Source of the DNA: Microbacterium kyungheense
GTDB taxonomy: Bacteria; Actinomycetota; Actinomycetes; Actinomycetales; Microbacteriaceae
NCBI RefSeq assembly: GCF_006783905.1
Contig: NZ_VFPE01000001.1
Location: 744,001 to 808,000 of the forward strand
Direction of reading: 5' to 3'
Length of the DNA: 64,000 nt
In this document: piece after piece, positions 17,366-25,568 of the stretch
Numbering within the stretch: the first letter of the stretch is position 1
Layout of the letters: each line of letters opens with the position of its first letter
Program-made: the position numbers and the translations under genes
The notes under the pieces: model-generated
Databases searched by the model: none
The model's input: only the letters and a program-made list of their open reading frames with translations
Told to the model about the DNA's origin: nothing

Positions 17366-18532
17366 CTACAGCTGGTGGCCGAGCTTGTACTCGCCCTGCT
17401 TCCAGCTGGGGAGCTCCTCGGCCTTGTCGTCGGGGCGGGTGTACGAGAAGCCGTCGGCGCCGATCGTGACCGCCATCTCGGACTCGTCGGTGCGGGCGAC
17501 GACCGGCTGCGGGTTGCCGTCGAGGTCCAGGACGAGGGATGCCTCGGTGTACCAGCTCGGCACGACGGGGTTGCCCCACCAGTCGCGGCGCTGGTTGTCG
17601 TGCACGTCCCACGTGACGACGGGGTTGTCGGGGTCGCCGGTGTAGTAGTCCTGCGTGTAGATCTCGACGCGGTGCCCGTCGGGGTCGCGCAGGTACAGGT
17701 AGAACGCGTTCGAGACGCCGTGGCGGCCCGGGCCGCGCTCGATCGCGTCGGAGCGTCGGAGCGCCCCGAGCTTGTCGCAGATGGCGAGGATGTTGTGCTT
17801 CTCGTGCGTGGCGAACGCGACGTGGTGCATGCGCGGGCCGTCTCCGCCGGTCATGGCCGTGTCGTGCACCGTGGGCTTGCGGCGCATCCACGCGGCGTAC
17901 ACGGTGCCGGCCTCGTCCTGGATGTCTTCGGTCACGCGGAAGCCGAGCGACTGCATGAAGTTCACCGCCCGCGGGACGTCGGGCGTGACCTGGTTGAAGT
18001 GATCCAGCCGCACCAGCTCACCCGGCGTGTGCAGGTCGTACCGCCACGACAGGCGCTCGACGTGCTCGGTGGCGTAGAAGAACTCGTACGGGAAGCCGAG
18101 CGGGTCGGTCACACGCACCGAGTCGCCGATGCCCTTCGTGAAGCCGTCGGGGTTGCGGCGCACGTCGCAGCCGAGCTCCTCGTAGAACGCGACGGCCTTG
18201 TCGAGCTCCTCGGCCGAGCGCACGCGGTACGAGAAGGCCGCCACCGCGGCCACGGGACCCTGGCGCAGCACGAGGTTGTGGTGGATGAACTCCTCCGTCG
18301 AGCGGAGGTAGATGGTCGACTCGTCCTCTTCGGTGACGTAGAGGCCCAGCACGTCGACGTAGAACGTGCGGGATGCCGACAGGTCGGTGACCACGAGCTC
18401 CATGTACGCGCAGCGCAGGATGTCGGGCGCCGGCGCGCTGGGGGTCGGGATCGGGTTGTCGGAGAGGATCGGCGCCTCCTGGCTCACGTAGAAGCCGGAG
18501 GAGGTGGGGGTCATGTCGTCACGTCGGGTCAT
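17366..18532 (-). CDS. hpaD: Homoprotocatechuate 2,3-dioxygenase
   Basis: 388 residues, an extradiol ring-cleavage enzyme of the vicinal-oxygen-chelate superfamily. It closely resembles the characterised Fe/Mn enzymes of Brevibacterium and Arthrobacter: RLDHFNQVTPDVPR and MHHVAFATHEKHN contribute the two histidine ligands and HRVEIYTQDYYTGDPDNP the glutamate. The C-terminal GADGFSYTR lid is present. It opens 3,4-dihydroxyphenylacetate between C2 and C3. The ATG at 18532 has AAGGA 8 bases before it; an ATG six codons later lacks one. It starts 16 bases after hpaE. Confidence 0.97.
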   Translation of the reverse strand: MTRRDDMTPTSSGFYVSQEAPILSDNPIPTPSAPAPDILRCAYMELVVTDLSASRTFYVDVLGLYVTEEDESTIYLRSTEEFIHHNLVLRQGPVAAVAAFSYRVRSAEELDKAVAFYEELGCDVRRNPDGFTKGIGDSVRVTDPLGFPYEFFYATEHVERLSWRYDLHTPGELVRLDHFNQVTPDVPRAVNFMQSLGFRVTEDIQDEAGTVYAAWMRRKPTVHDTAMTGGDGPRMHHVAFATHEKHNILAICDKLGALRRSDAIERGPGRHGVSNAFYLYLRDPDGHRVEIYTQDYYTGDPDNPVVTWDVHDNQRRDWWGNPVVPSWYTEASLVLDLDGNPQPVVARTDESEMAVTIGADGFSYTRPDDKAEELPSWKQGEYKLGHQL

Positions 18533-18548
18533 GTCGCGTCCTTGCGTG

Positions 18549-20060
18549 TCAGTTCTTGCCGAAGGTCGGGTTGTGCGCGGGGCCGAGCGTGATGTGCACG
18601 GCCTGCTGGTCGGTGTAGAAGTCGATCGAGCGGTAGCCGCCCTCGTGCCCGAGGCCCGAGGCCTTGACCCCGCCGAACGGGGTGCGGAGGTCCCGCACGT
18701 TGTTGGAGTTGAGCCAGACCATGCCGGCCTCGATCGCCTGCGAGAAGTTGTGTGCGCGCTTGAGGTCGTTGGTCCAGACATAGGCGGCGAGCCCGTACTT
18801 CACGCCGTTGGCGAGCTCGAGCGCCTCTTCGTCGGTGTCGAAGGGCGTGATCGCCACTACCGGGCCGAAGATCTCCTCCTGGAAGATGCGCGCGTCCGGC
18901 GCGACGTCGGCGAACACCGTGGGGCGCACGAAGTTGCCGGTCCCGAATCCGTCGGGGCGGCCGCCGCCGGCGACGAGGCGCGCCTCGGTCTTGCCGATCT
19001 CGATGTACGAGACGACCTTGTCGTAGTGCTCCGGGTGCACGAGCGCGCCGACCTCGGTCTTCGGGTCGTGCGGGTATCCGACGACGACCCGCTCGGCCTG
19101 CGCCGCATAGCGCTCCACGAACTCGTCGTAGATCGGGCGCTCGACGAGGATGCGGGAGCCCGCGGTGCAGCGCTCGCCGTTCAGCGAGAAGACGCCGAAG
19201 ATCGTGGCGTCGATCGCGGACTCCAGATCGGCGTCGGCGAACACCACCGCGGGCGACTTGCCGCCGAGCTCCATCGACAGGCCCTTCAGGAAGGGCGCCG
19301 CGTTACCGAAGATCAGCTGGCCCGTGCTGCTCTCGCCGGTGAACGAGATGAGCGGAACCTCGGGATGCTTCACCAGCGCGTCGCCGGCATCCTCTCCCAG
19401 TCCGTTCACGAGGTTGAAGACGCCCTTCGGCAGCCCCGCCTCTTCGAAGATGCCGGCCCACAGCGACGCCGACAGCGGCGTGAACTCGGCGGGCTTGAGC
19501 ACGACGGTGTTTCCGGTCGCGAGGGCGGGGCCGAGCTTCCAGGACTCGAGCATGAACGGGGTGTTCCACGGAGTGATGAGGCCGGCGACGCCGATCGGCT
19601 TGCGGTTGACGTAGTTCATCTGGCGGCCCGGCACCTTGTAGGCGTCGTCGGCCTGCGCGACGATCAGGTCGGCGAAGAACCGGAAGTTCTCGGCCGCGCG
19701 GCGCGCCTGACCGAGCGCCTGCGTGATCGGCAGACCCGAGTCGAAGGACTCCAGCTCGGCGAGCCGCGCGTCGCGCGACTCGACGATGTCGGCGATGCGG
19801 TGCAGCACGCGCGAGCGCTCGCGCGGCAGCATCCGCGGCCACGGGCCCTCGGTGAACGCGCGGCGCGCCGCCGCGACCGCGCGGTCGATGTCGGCCTTCT
19901 TTCCGGCGGCGGCCTGCACGTACGTCTCGTTGGTGACCGGGTCGAGCACGTCGAACGTGTCGCCGTCGAGCGAGTTTGTGAACTCGCCGTCGATGTAGTG
20001 CTGGATGCGGTCGGGCAGGCCTTCGGGCACGTGGCGGGTCTGCAGTGCGGTGTCGGTCAT
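18549..20060 (-). CDS. hpaE: 5-carboxymethyl-2-hydroxymuconate-semialdehyde dehydrogenase
   Basis: 503 residues of the NAD aldehyde dehydrogenase family. LITPWNTPFMLESWKLGPAL, FTGESSTGQLIFGNAAPFLK, MELGGKSPAVVFADADLE (catalytic Glu) and FSLNGERCTAGSRILVE (catalytic Cys) are intact. In this pathway it oxidises the HpaD ring-cleavage product to the tricarboxylic acid. The start at 20060 follows AGGAGA. A 102-base gap holding a hairpin separates it from the GntR gene, so it may be separately tuned. Confidence 0.96.
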   Translation of the reverse strand: MTDTALQTRHVPEGLPDRIQHYIDGEFTNSLDGDTFDVLDPVTNETYVQAAAGKKADIDRAVAAARRAFTEGPWPRMLPRERSRVLHRIADIVESRDARLAELESFDSGLPITQALGQARRAAENFRFFADLIVAQADDAYKVPGRQMNYVNRKPIGVAGLITPWNTPFMLESWKLGPALATGNTVVLKPAEFTPLSASLWAGIFEEAGLPKGVFNLVNGLGEDAGDALVKHPEVPLISFTGESSTGQLIFGNAAPFLKGLSMELGGKSPAVVFADADLESAIDATIFGVFSLNGERCTAGSRILVERPIYDEFVERYAAQAERVVVGYPHDPKTEVGALVHPEHYDKVVSYIEIGKTEARLVAGGGRPDGFGTGNFVRPTVFADVAPDARIFQEEIFGPVVAITPFDTDEEALELANGVKYGLAAYVWTNDLKRAHNFSQAIEAGMVWLNSNNVRDLRTPFGGVKASGLGHEGGYRSIDFYTDQQAVHITLGPAHNPTFGKN

Positions 20061-20103
20061 GGTGTCTCCTTCGTCGGAGGTGCGGGTGCGTGGGTTCGGG
20101 GGA

Positions 20104-20159
20104 GTGGATGCTTCGTCTCGTTCCTCGCTCAGCACGAGTGGCGGGCGCCCGGCATCCAC
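20104..20159 (-). terminator. Hairpin between the GntR gene and hpaE
   Basis: GTGGATGC (20104-20111) pairs with GCATCCAC (20152-20159). The interior holds a CGTCTCGTTCCTCGCTCAG segment related to the repeat at 27046 and 35511. It follows the GntR stop by a few bases on the minus strand and could attenuate read-through into hpaE. Confidence 0.5.
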
Positions 20160-20162
20160 CTT

Positions 20163-20870
20163 TCAGAACGCCGGAAGGCCGAGGGCCTCGTCGGGGTGTT
20201 CATGGATCATGTAGGCGTCGAGGGTCGCGGCACGGTGCCGGCGGGCGGCCTTCTCGATCTCGCCGAGCGGCGCGCCCACCTCGATGAGCTGCACGATGTT
20301 CTCGTGCTCGCGCACGGACTCCTGCGCGCGGCCGGGGACGAAGCTGAACGTCGAATCGCGCAGGTGGCCGAGACGGCTCCACTCGGCGTTGACGAGCTCG
20401 AGCATGCGCGGATTGGCGCACTTCGAATACAGCGTCGAGTGGAACTCCTGGTTGAGCGCGGTGAACGCCCGCGGGTCGAAGTGCTCCAGCGTCTCGATCA
20501 TGAGTTCGTTGATGCGACGGGCGGCGCGCAGATCGTCGGCGTCGAGCCGGCGCGCCGCGAGAGCCGTGGCAGTGCCCTCGAGGATCGAGAGCGCCTGCAT
20601 GCTGTACCGGTAGGCCGAGTCGTCGACCATCGACACGCGGGCGCCCACGTTGCGCTCGAACGTCACGAGCCCCTCGGCCTCGAGCTGGCGGATGGCCTCG
20701 CGCACCGGCACGACGCTCATGTCGAGGTCGCCGGCGATGGTGCCGAGCACGAGCCGGTAGCCCGGCGTGAACTCCTGGTTCGCGATGCGCTCCTTGACCC
20801 AGTGGTACGCGCGCTGCGACTTGCTCAGCTCGTCGGCCGGTCCCTGAGCCTGCCGGAGGCCGGGGGTCAT
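20163..20870 (-). CDS. GntR-family regulator with FCD domain
   Basis: 235 residues. The winged helix at about 20-90 has YHWVKERIANQEFTPGYRLV, DMSVVPVREAIRQLEAEGLV and FERNVGARVS. The FCD ligand domain follows at 95-225, with the metal/ligand histidines in FNQEFHSTLY-like (ALNQEFHSTLYSKC) and RAQESVREHENIVQLI. FCD regulators bind carboxylic-acid intermediates and release DNA. The N-terminal LRQAQGPADELSKS is encoded by a REP-like sequence. It is coupled by ATGA to the FAH-RraA gene, which points to hpa-pathway control; its likely operator core is CGTATAYG (22480, 41321, 43374). Confidence 0.9.
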   Translation of the reverse strand: MTPGLRQAQGPADELSKSQRAYHWVKERIANQEFTPGYRLVLGTIAGDLDMSVVPVREAIRQLEAEGLVTFERNVGARVSMVDDSAYRYSMQALSILEGTATALAARRLDADDLRAARRINELMIETLEHFDPRAFTALNQEFHSTLYSKCANPRMLELVNAEWSRLGHLRDSTFSFVPGRAQESVREHENIVQLIEVGAPLGEIEKAARRHRAATLDAYMIHEHPDEALGLPAF

Positions 20871-22447
20871 CGTTCCCGCTCCGCGTCGTAGCGAGCGCGC
20901 CATTCGGCGTTCAGGGGGAACAGTCCGTCGACGGGATGCCCCTCCGCGACCCGTTCGGCGATCCAGGCGTCCTCGGCCTCCTGCGCGAGGGCCGCATCCG
21001 CGACCTCCTCGGCGAGGGTGGGTGGAATCACGATCACGCCGTCGCCGTCCCCGACGACGATGTCGCCGGGCTGGACCGTGGCGCCGCCGCACGCGATCGT
21101 GACGTCGCCCTCCCACGGCACATGCTTGCGCCCGAGGACTGACGGGTGCGCGCCCTTCGAGAACACCGGAAGCCCGATCTCGGCCACCGCGTCGAAGTCG
21201 CGGACGCCGCCGTCCGTGACGACGCCCGCTGCACCGCGCGTGCGGGCGCGGAGCGCGAGGATGTCGCCGAGCGTCCCGGTGGTGTCGTCGCCGCGCGCCT
21301 CGATCACGATGACCTCGCCCTCGGCGACGGCGTCGAACACGCGCTTCTGCGCGTTGTACCCACCGCCGTGGGCCTTGAACAGGTCTTCGCGGAACGGCAC
21401 GAACCGCAGCGTCCTGGCCGGGCCGACGATCTTGGCGCCGTCGAGGTTGGCGGTGACGCCGTCGATGAAGCAGGAGTGGTGTCCGCGCTTGCGCAGCTGC
21501 GCCGACAGTCCTGCGGTGGGCGCGGCCTCCAGCTTCGCGCGCAGCGCGTCGCTCAGAACAGGTGTTTCGGCGAGAACAGGACGATCTGAGGCAGATGCTC
21601 CTGCGTTCACCGAAACACCTGTTTTCGCGGGGGTGTCTGTGGCCGACGGGGTGTCGGTGGCGTCCGCTGGCAGCCCGGCCGCCTCGCGCGAGCCCCAGGC
21701 CTCGGTGCGCTGCAGGTCGTCGACCGCGGGAAGCGAGCCGAGCTCGCCGTCGAAGGCGGTCTCGCCCTGCACGACGGTGGTGATAAGGCGTCCGGAGGTG
21801 GGGCCGCCCGGGACGTCGACCTCGACCTCGACGACGTCGCCCGGGCCGGCGACCGACGAGCCCGCGGGCGTCCCGGTGAGGATCACATCGCCGGTCTCGA
21901 GGGTGAAGTGCTGCGACAGGTCTGCGACGAGCTGGGGGAGCAGGAAGATCATGCCGGCAGAGCTGTCGTCCTGCACGAGGTCGCCGTTCAGCCAGGTGCG
22001 CACGCGCAGGGTCTCGGGGTCGATCGCGCGCGCGTCGATCAGGCCGGGGCCGAGCGGCGTGTAGCCGTCCCCGCCCTTGGAGCGCACGTTCGAGCCCTTG
22101 TCGTTCGCGCGCAGGTCGTACAGTCCGAAGTCGTTCGCCGCGGTGACGGCGGCGACGTGCGACCAGGCGTCGGCGAGCGCGACGCGGCGGGCGGGCTCGC
22201 CGATCACGAGCGCGATCTCGCCCTCGAAGGCGAGCAGTTCGGTGCCGGCGGGGCGCTCGATGGTGCTTCCGGATGCCGCGACCGAGCTCGACGGCTTGAA
22301 GAAGTACGAGGGGGCGGCGGGCCGGCGTCCGCGCTGATCGGCGCGGGACGCGTAGCTGAGGTGGATCGCGATGATCTTGCCCGGACGCCCGGGCAGAGCC
22401 GCGAACCGCGGGTCTGCGGCATCCTGCGATGCGATGTCAACCGTCAT
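20867..22447 (-). CDS. hpaG: FAH-domain / RraA-domain fusion enzyme of the hpa pathway
   Basis: 526 residues with two complete domains. Residues 20-235 are a fumarylacetoacetate-hydrolase domain (AFEGEIALVIG with the ExE ligands E75 and E77, ANDFGLYDLR, KGGDGYTPLG, GDVILTGTPAGS). Residues 305-526 are an RraA/HMG-aldolase-like domain (GDILALRARTRGAAGVVTDG, GGVRD with R416 and D417, GDGDGVIVIP). Classical HpaG has two FAH repeats that isomerise and decarboxylate 5-oxopent-3-ene-1,2,5-tricarboxylate. Here the RraA fold, known for metal-dependent oxaloacetate decarboxylase and HMG aldolase chemistry, replaces one of them. Residues 275-297 are encoded by a large palindrome. It is the first gene of the minus-strand cluster, divergent from the transporter. 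The hpaG symbol rests on context. Confidence 0.88.
   Translation of the reverse strand: MTVDIASQDAADPRFAALPGRPGKIIAIHLSYASRADQRGRRPAAPSYFFKPSSSVAASGSTIERPAGTELLAFEGEIALVIGEPARRVALADAWSHVAAVTAANDFGLYDLRANDKGSNVRSKGGDGYTPLGPGLIDARAIDPETLRVRTWLNGDLVQDDSSAGMIFLLPQLVADLSQHFTLETGDVILTGTPAGSSVAGPGDVVEVEVDVPGGPTSGRLITTVVQGETAFDGELGSLPAVDDLQRTEAWGSREAAGLPADATDTPSATDTPAKTGVSVNAGASASDRPVLAETPVLSDALRAKLEAAPTAGLSAQLRKRGHHSCFIDGVTANLDGAKIVGPARTLRFVPFREDLFKAHGGGYNAQKRVFDAVAEGEVIVIEARGDDTTGTLGDILALRARTRGAAGVVTDGGVRDFDAVAEIGLPVFSKGAHPSVLGRKHVPWEGDVTIACGGATVQPGDIVVGDGDGVIVIPPTLAEEVADAALAQEAEDAWIAERVAEGHPVDGLFPLNAEWRARYDAERER
21557..21623. repeat. 67-bp imperfect palindrome in the interdomain linker
   Basis: AACAGGTGTTTCGG (21557-21570) is the exact reverse complement of 21610-21623. 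The inner bases also pair imperfectly (AGGA, ATCT and partners), so the whole forms one long hairpin. It is in frame and encodes linker residues 275-297 of the FAH-RraA protein. Confidence 0.8.
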
Positions 22448-22477
22448 GAGCTCCCTCACTCTTGCGTCGTATCCGAA

Positions 22478-22489
22478 ATCGTATATGAT
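22478..22489. promoter_or_regulatory. Candidate GntR operator between hpaG and the transporter
   Basis: ATCGTATATGAT is a near-perfect palindrome in the 114-base divergent gap and has the form usual for FCD-GntR operators. The core CGTATATG recurs at 43374, and CGTATACG at 41321, each in another promoter region of the putative regulon. Confidence 0.55.
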
Positions 22490-22561
22490 CGTGCAGCATC
22501 CGGCAACCATCCCCGAAGGACCGCCGGAGACGACGACGTCAGCCCCGACACAGGAGTCACA

Positions 22562-23938
22562 ATGAGCACATCCCACGAGGGATTCACCCCCACCGGCACC
22601 ATCGCGGCGTCGGCCGATCGCAAGAGGGTCGTCTTCGCGACCGTCATCGGCACCACCGTCGAGTGGTACGACTTCTTCATCTACGCCACCGCGGTGGGGC
22701 TGGTCTTCGGCCAGCTCTTCTTCGCGCCGCTCGGCGCCAGCAGCGCCCTCGTCGCGTTCGCGACCGTCGGTGTGAGCTTCTTGTTCCGTCCGCTCGGCGC
22801 GTTCCTCGCCGGCCACTTCGGTGACAAGTACGGCCGCAAGGTCGTGCTGATGTGGACGCTGATCCTCATGGGCGCGTCGACCGCGCTCATCGGCGTGCTG
22901 CCGACCTACGAGGCGATCGGCATCGCTGCGCCGATCCTGCTGGTGCTGCTGCGCATCCTGCAGGGCATCTCGGCGGGCGGCGAATGGGGCGGCGCCGTGC
23001 TCATGGCCGTCGAGCACGCCCCCAAGACGCGCCGCGGCGCGTTCGGTGCGGCACCGCAGATCGGCGTGCCGCTCGGCCTGCTGCTCGCCTCGGGCGTCAT
23101 GGCGCTCATGGCGATGATCGCCCCCGGCGACGCGTTCCTGGTCTGGGGCTGGCGCGTGCCGTTCCTCCTCAGCGTCGTGCTGATCCTCGTGGGCTACTAC
23201 GTCCGCCGCCGTGTCGAAGAGAGCCCCGTGTTCGCCGAACTCGCGGAGCGCAAAGAGAAGGCGCGGATGCCGATCATCACGCTGTTCCGCAAGCATCTGC
23301 TGCTCGTGATCGTCGCCGCATTCGTCTTCGCCGGCAACAACGCGGTGGGCTACATGACCACCGGCGGCTACATCCAGGGCTACTCCACCAACCCCGAAGG
23401 CCCCCTCGCGCTGGAGCGCGGTCCGGTGCTGTGGGCCGTCGCCGGCTCGGCGGTCACCTGGCTGCTGTCGACGCTGGCCGCCGGCTTCATCTCCGACCGC
23501 ATCGGCCGCCGCACGACGTACATCATCGGCTGGATCCTGCAGCTCGCCGGCGTCTTCCTGCTGTTCCCGCTCGTGAACACCGGCAGCATCTGGCTGCTGT
23601 TCGCGGGTCTCGCGATCCTCACGATCGGCCTCGGCTTCACGTACGGTCCGCAGGCGGCGCTGTACTCGGAGCTGTTCCCCGCCTCGATCCGCTTCTCGGG
23701 CGTCTCGATCTCGTACGCGATCGGCGCGATCCTCGGTGGCGCCTTCGCGCCCACGATCGCGACCGCCCTGGTGCAGGCGACGGGCTCGACGATGTCGGTG
23801 ACGTGGTACCTCGCGGGCATGACGCTCCTGGGGCTCGTCGCGACGCTGCTGCTGCGCGACCGCTCCGGCATCCCGCTCGGCCCCGAGCACGAGGCTGAGC
23901 AGGAGGTCAGCCCGATCTACGGGCTCGCCAAGGCCTGA
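22562..23938 (+). CDS. MHS-family major facilitator transporter for an aromatic or carboxylic acid
   Basis: 458 residues and about 12 membrane helices. The N-terminus shows the metabolite:H+ symporter pattern: GTTVEWYDFFIYATA in helix 1, RPLGAFLAGHFGDKYGRK in the 2-3 loop, and LQGISAGGEWGGAVLM in helix 4. The middle loop RRRVEESPVFAEL and GFISDRIGRR in loop 8-9 also match ShiA/ProP/KgtP relatives. It imports an organic acid with protons across the cytoplasmic membrane. Its divergent position to the hpa genes suggests hydroxyphenylacetate or homoprotocatechuate. A strong terminator follows. Confidence 0.9.
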   Translation: MSTSHEGFTPTGTIAASADRKRVVFATVIGTTVEWYDFFIYATAVGLVFGQLFFAPLGASSALVAFATVGVSFLFRPLGAFLAGHFGDKYGRKVVLMWTLILMGASTALIGVLPTYEAIGIAAPILLVLLRILQGISAGGEWGGAVLMAVEHAPKTRRGAFGAAPQIGVPLGLLLASGVMALMAMIAPGDAFLVWGWRVPFLLSVVLILVGYYVRRRVEESPVFAELAERKEKARMPIITLFRKHLLLVIVAAFVFAGNNAVGYMTTGGYIQGYSTNPEGPLALERGPVLWAVAGSAVTWLLSTLAAGFISDRIGRRTTYIIGWILQLAGVFLLFPLVNTGSIWLLFAGLAILTIGLGFTYGPQAALYSELFPASIRFSGVSISYAIGAILGGAFAPTIATALVQATGSTMSVTWYLAGMTLLGLVATLLLRDRSGIPLGPEHEAEQEVSPIYGLAKA

Positions 23939-23950
23939 GCTTCCGGGCGA

Positions 23951-23999
23951 GGGATGCCGCCGCCCCGGGCTTCTCGTGCGCCCGGGGCGGCGGCATCCC
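23951..23999 (+). terminator. Strong terminator after the MHS transporter
   Basis: The 20-base arms 23951-23970 and 23980-23999 are exact reverse complements (outer bases GGGATGCCGCCGCCCCGGGC) around a 9-base loop, 12 bases past the stop codon. The stem contains the recurrent GGATGCC/GGCATCC heptamer. Confidence 0.85.
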
Positions 24000-24067
24000 G
24001 TGTTCCAGGTGCTGGCCGGACCGCTGCCCGTGCGACAGGATGTACCGAAAGCTCGAGGGGAGCCGGT

Positions 24068-25564
24068 ATGGCGAGCGGCGTGCGGGGTCGCAGAAGGGCC
24101 GGAGCAGTCATGGCGGCGGTGGCGTTGTCTGCCGGCGTCCTGCTGATGGCGGGTGAGCCCGCGGCCGCGGATCCGCCCGAGACCTACGACGCCGTCCCCG
24201 CCGGCGACTACCCGATCGACGTCGACACCACACCCGACGGTGCGCACTTCTTCGTGATCGATCGGGGCGATGGCGGCGAGGCCGACCTCCGCGTCTACGA
24301 CACGACGACCTTCGACGAGCTCGGCCGGATCGTGTTCGGCCCGGGTGCGAGCTTCAACCCGACGGCGGTCCAGGTCTCGCCCGACGGCTCGCAGGTCTGG
24401 GTGTCGTTCTACAACCCTGGCCAGATCCTCGTGTACCCCACAGCCGACCTCATCGCCGGGGCATCTCCGGCGCCGGTGGTGATCACCGGGGGCGGAGGCT
24501 TCGTCGACCTCACGGACGATCCTGCGGGCGGGTACATCTACGCCGCGACCCTCTTCAATCCCCAATATCAGTTCTTCACCGCTGATCCCACGGCGCCCCC
24601 GCGCACCATCGGGTTGCCGATCGGGTCGCGCGGAGTCGCGGCCCGCAGCGACGGCGGTGCGGTGTACTTCACCCAGTTCGCGGCGGCGCCGGCGGGCGGC
24701 GTGCAGACGGTCGACGTCGCGGCGGACGGATCCCTCAGCCTCGGAGCGTTCACGGCGACCGGCGATCTGCCGTGGGGCGTCGCCTACCTGGAGGGGCCCG
24801 ACCGCGTCCTCAGCTCGAACTCCGGATCGCCGACGTCGCTGTCGGGCTTCACGCCGCCCGGCGGCGCGGTCGACACGCAGCCGATCGCGTGCGGCCCGCG
24901 CCTGGTCGACGGCACGCCGGACGGTGCGCGCGCCTACGTCGCGTGCCTCACCGGCGGCCTCGTGGCCCTGGACTACTCGTCCGATGCGCCGACCGGCGCC
25001 CTCGTCCAGATCGGCGACAACGTCGAGTCGGTCGAGGTGGCCGTCGACGCCGACGGTGCCGCGCAGCGCGTGTACGCCACGAGCGGCGGGAGCGGCGAAG
25101 TGCTCGTCTTCACGCGCCCGACCGTCACCCCGGGCGGCGGCCAGACGGTTGCCGAAGGCGCTCCCGCGACATTCACGGTCGTCGTCGATGACTTCTGGCA
25201 GCAGCTGCAGTGGCAGGTGAGCGCCGACGGCGGCACGACGTGGACCGACGTCCCCGATGCGCAGACCGAGACCCTCAGGGTCGACGGCGCGCTCGCCGCG
25301 TCGGGCTCGCTGTATCGGGTGGTCGCCACCAGCGCCCTGTTCGATCCGGTCGTCGGCGCGCCCATGCTGCTCACCGTGACCGCCACGCCCACGCCGTCGC
25401 CGACTCCGGAGCCCTGCCCCGTCGTGCCGGGTGAGCAGGTGACGTGCCTGCCGGCGACCGGCGCCGACCCCGCGGCGCTCGTGGGCGGGGCGGGGCTGGG
25501 TGCCGGGCTCCTCGTCGCGGGTCTGGCGGTCATCACACTGCGTGCCCGACGCCGGGCGCTCTGA
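24068..25564 (+). CDS. Sortase-anchored (LPXTG) beta-propeller surface protein
   Basis: 498 residues. The signal peptide is RRRAG then VMAAVALSAGVLLMAG, with probable cleavage near PAAADP. Residues 35-360 consist of YVTN/WD-like strands (PDGAHFFVIDRG, DGSQVWVSFYNPGQILVYP, GGAVYFTQFA, DGARAYVACLTGG), suggesting a seven-bladed propeller. Residues 370-440 look like an Ig-like module (GGGQTVAEGAPATFTVVVDD). A Pro/Thr-rich spacer, the sorting motif LPATG at 461-465, a hydrophobic helix and an RARRRAL tail follow. It is therefore exported and linked to peptidoglycan. Binding partner unknown; it stands alone after a terminator. Confidence 0.85.
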   Translation: MASGVRGRRRAGAVMAAVALSAGVLLMAGEPAAADPPETYDAVPAGDYPIDVDTTPDGAHFFVIDRGDGGEADLRVYDTTTFDELGRIVFGPGASFNPTAVQVSPDGSQVWVSFYNPGQILVYPTADLIAGASPAPVVITGGGGFVDLTDDPAGGYIYAATLFNPQYQFFTADPTAPPRTIGLPIGSRGVAARSDGGAVYFTQFAAAPAGGVQTVDVAADGSLSLGAFTATGDLPWGVAYLEGPDRVLSSNSGSPTSLSGFTPPGGAVDTQPIACGPRLVDGTPDGARAYVACLTGGLVALDYSSDAPTGALVQIGDNVESVEVAVDADGAAQRVYATSGGSGEVLVFTRPTVTPGGGQTVAEGAPATFTVVVDDFWQQLQWQVSADGGTTWTDVPDAQTETLRVDGALAASGSLYRVVATSALFDPVVGAPMLLTVTATPTPSPTPEPCPVVPGEQVTCLPATGADPAALVGGAGLGAGLLVAGLAVITLRARRRAL

Positions 25565-25568
25565 GCGG

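Noticed and set aside
22448..24565. Upstream extension of the FAH-RraA frame to more than 1200 codons
   Set aside because: The frame is antisense to the MHS transporter and the surface protein. The FAH domain begins at the ATG at 22447.
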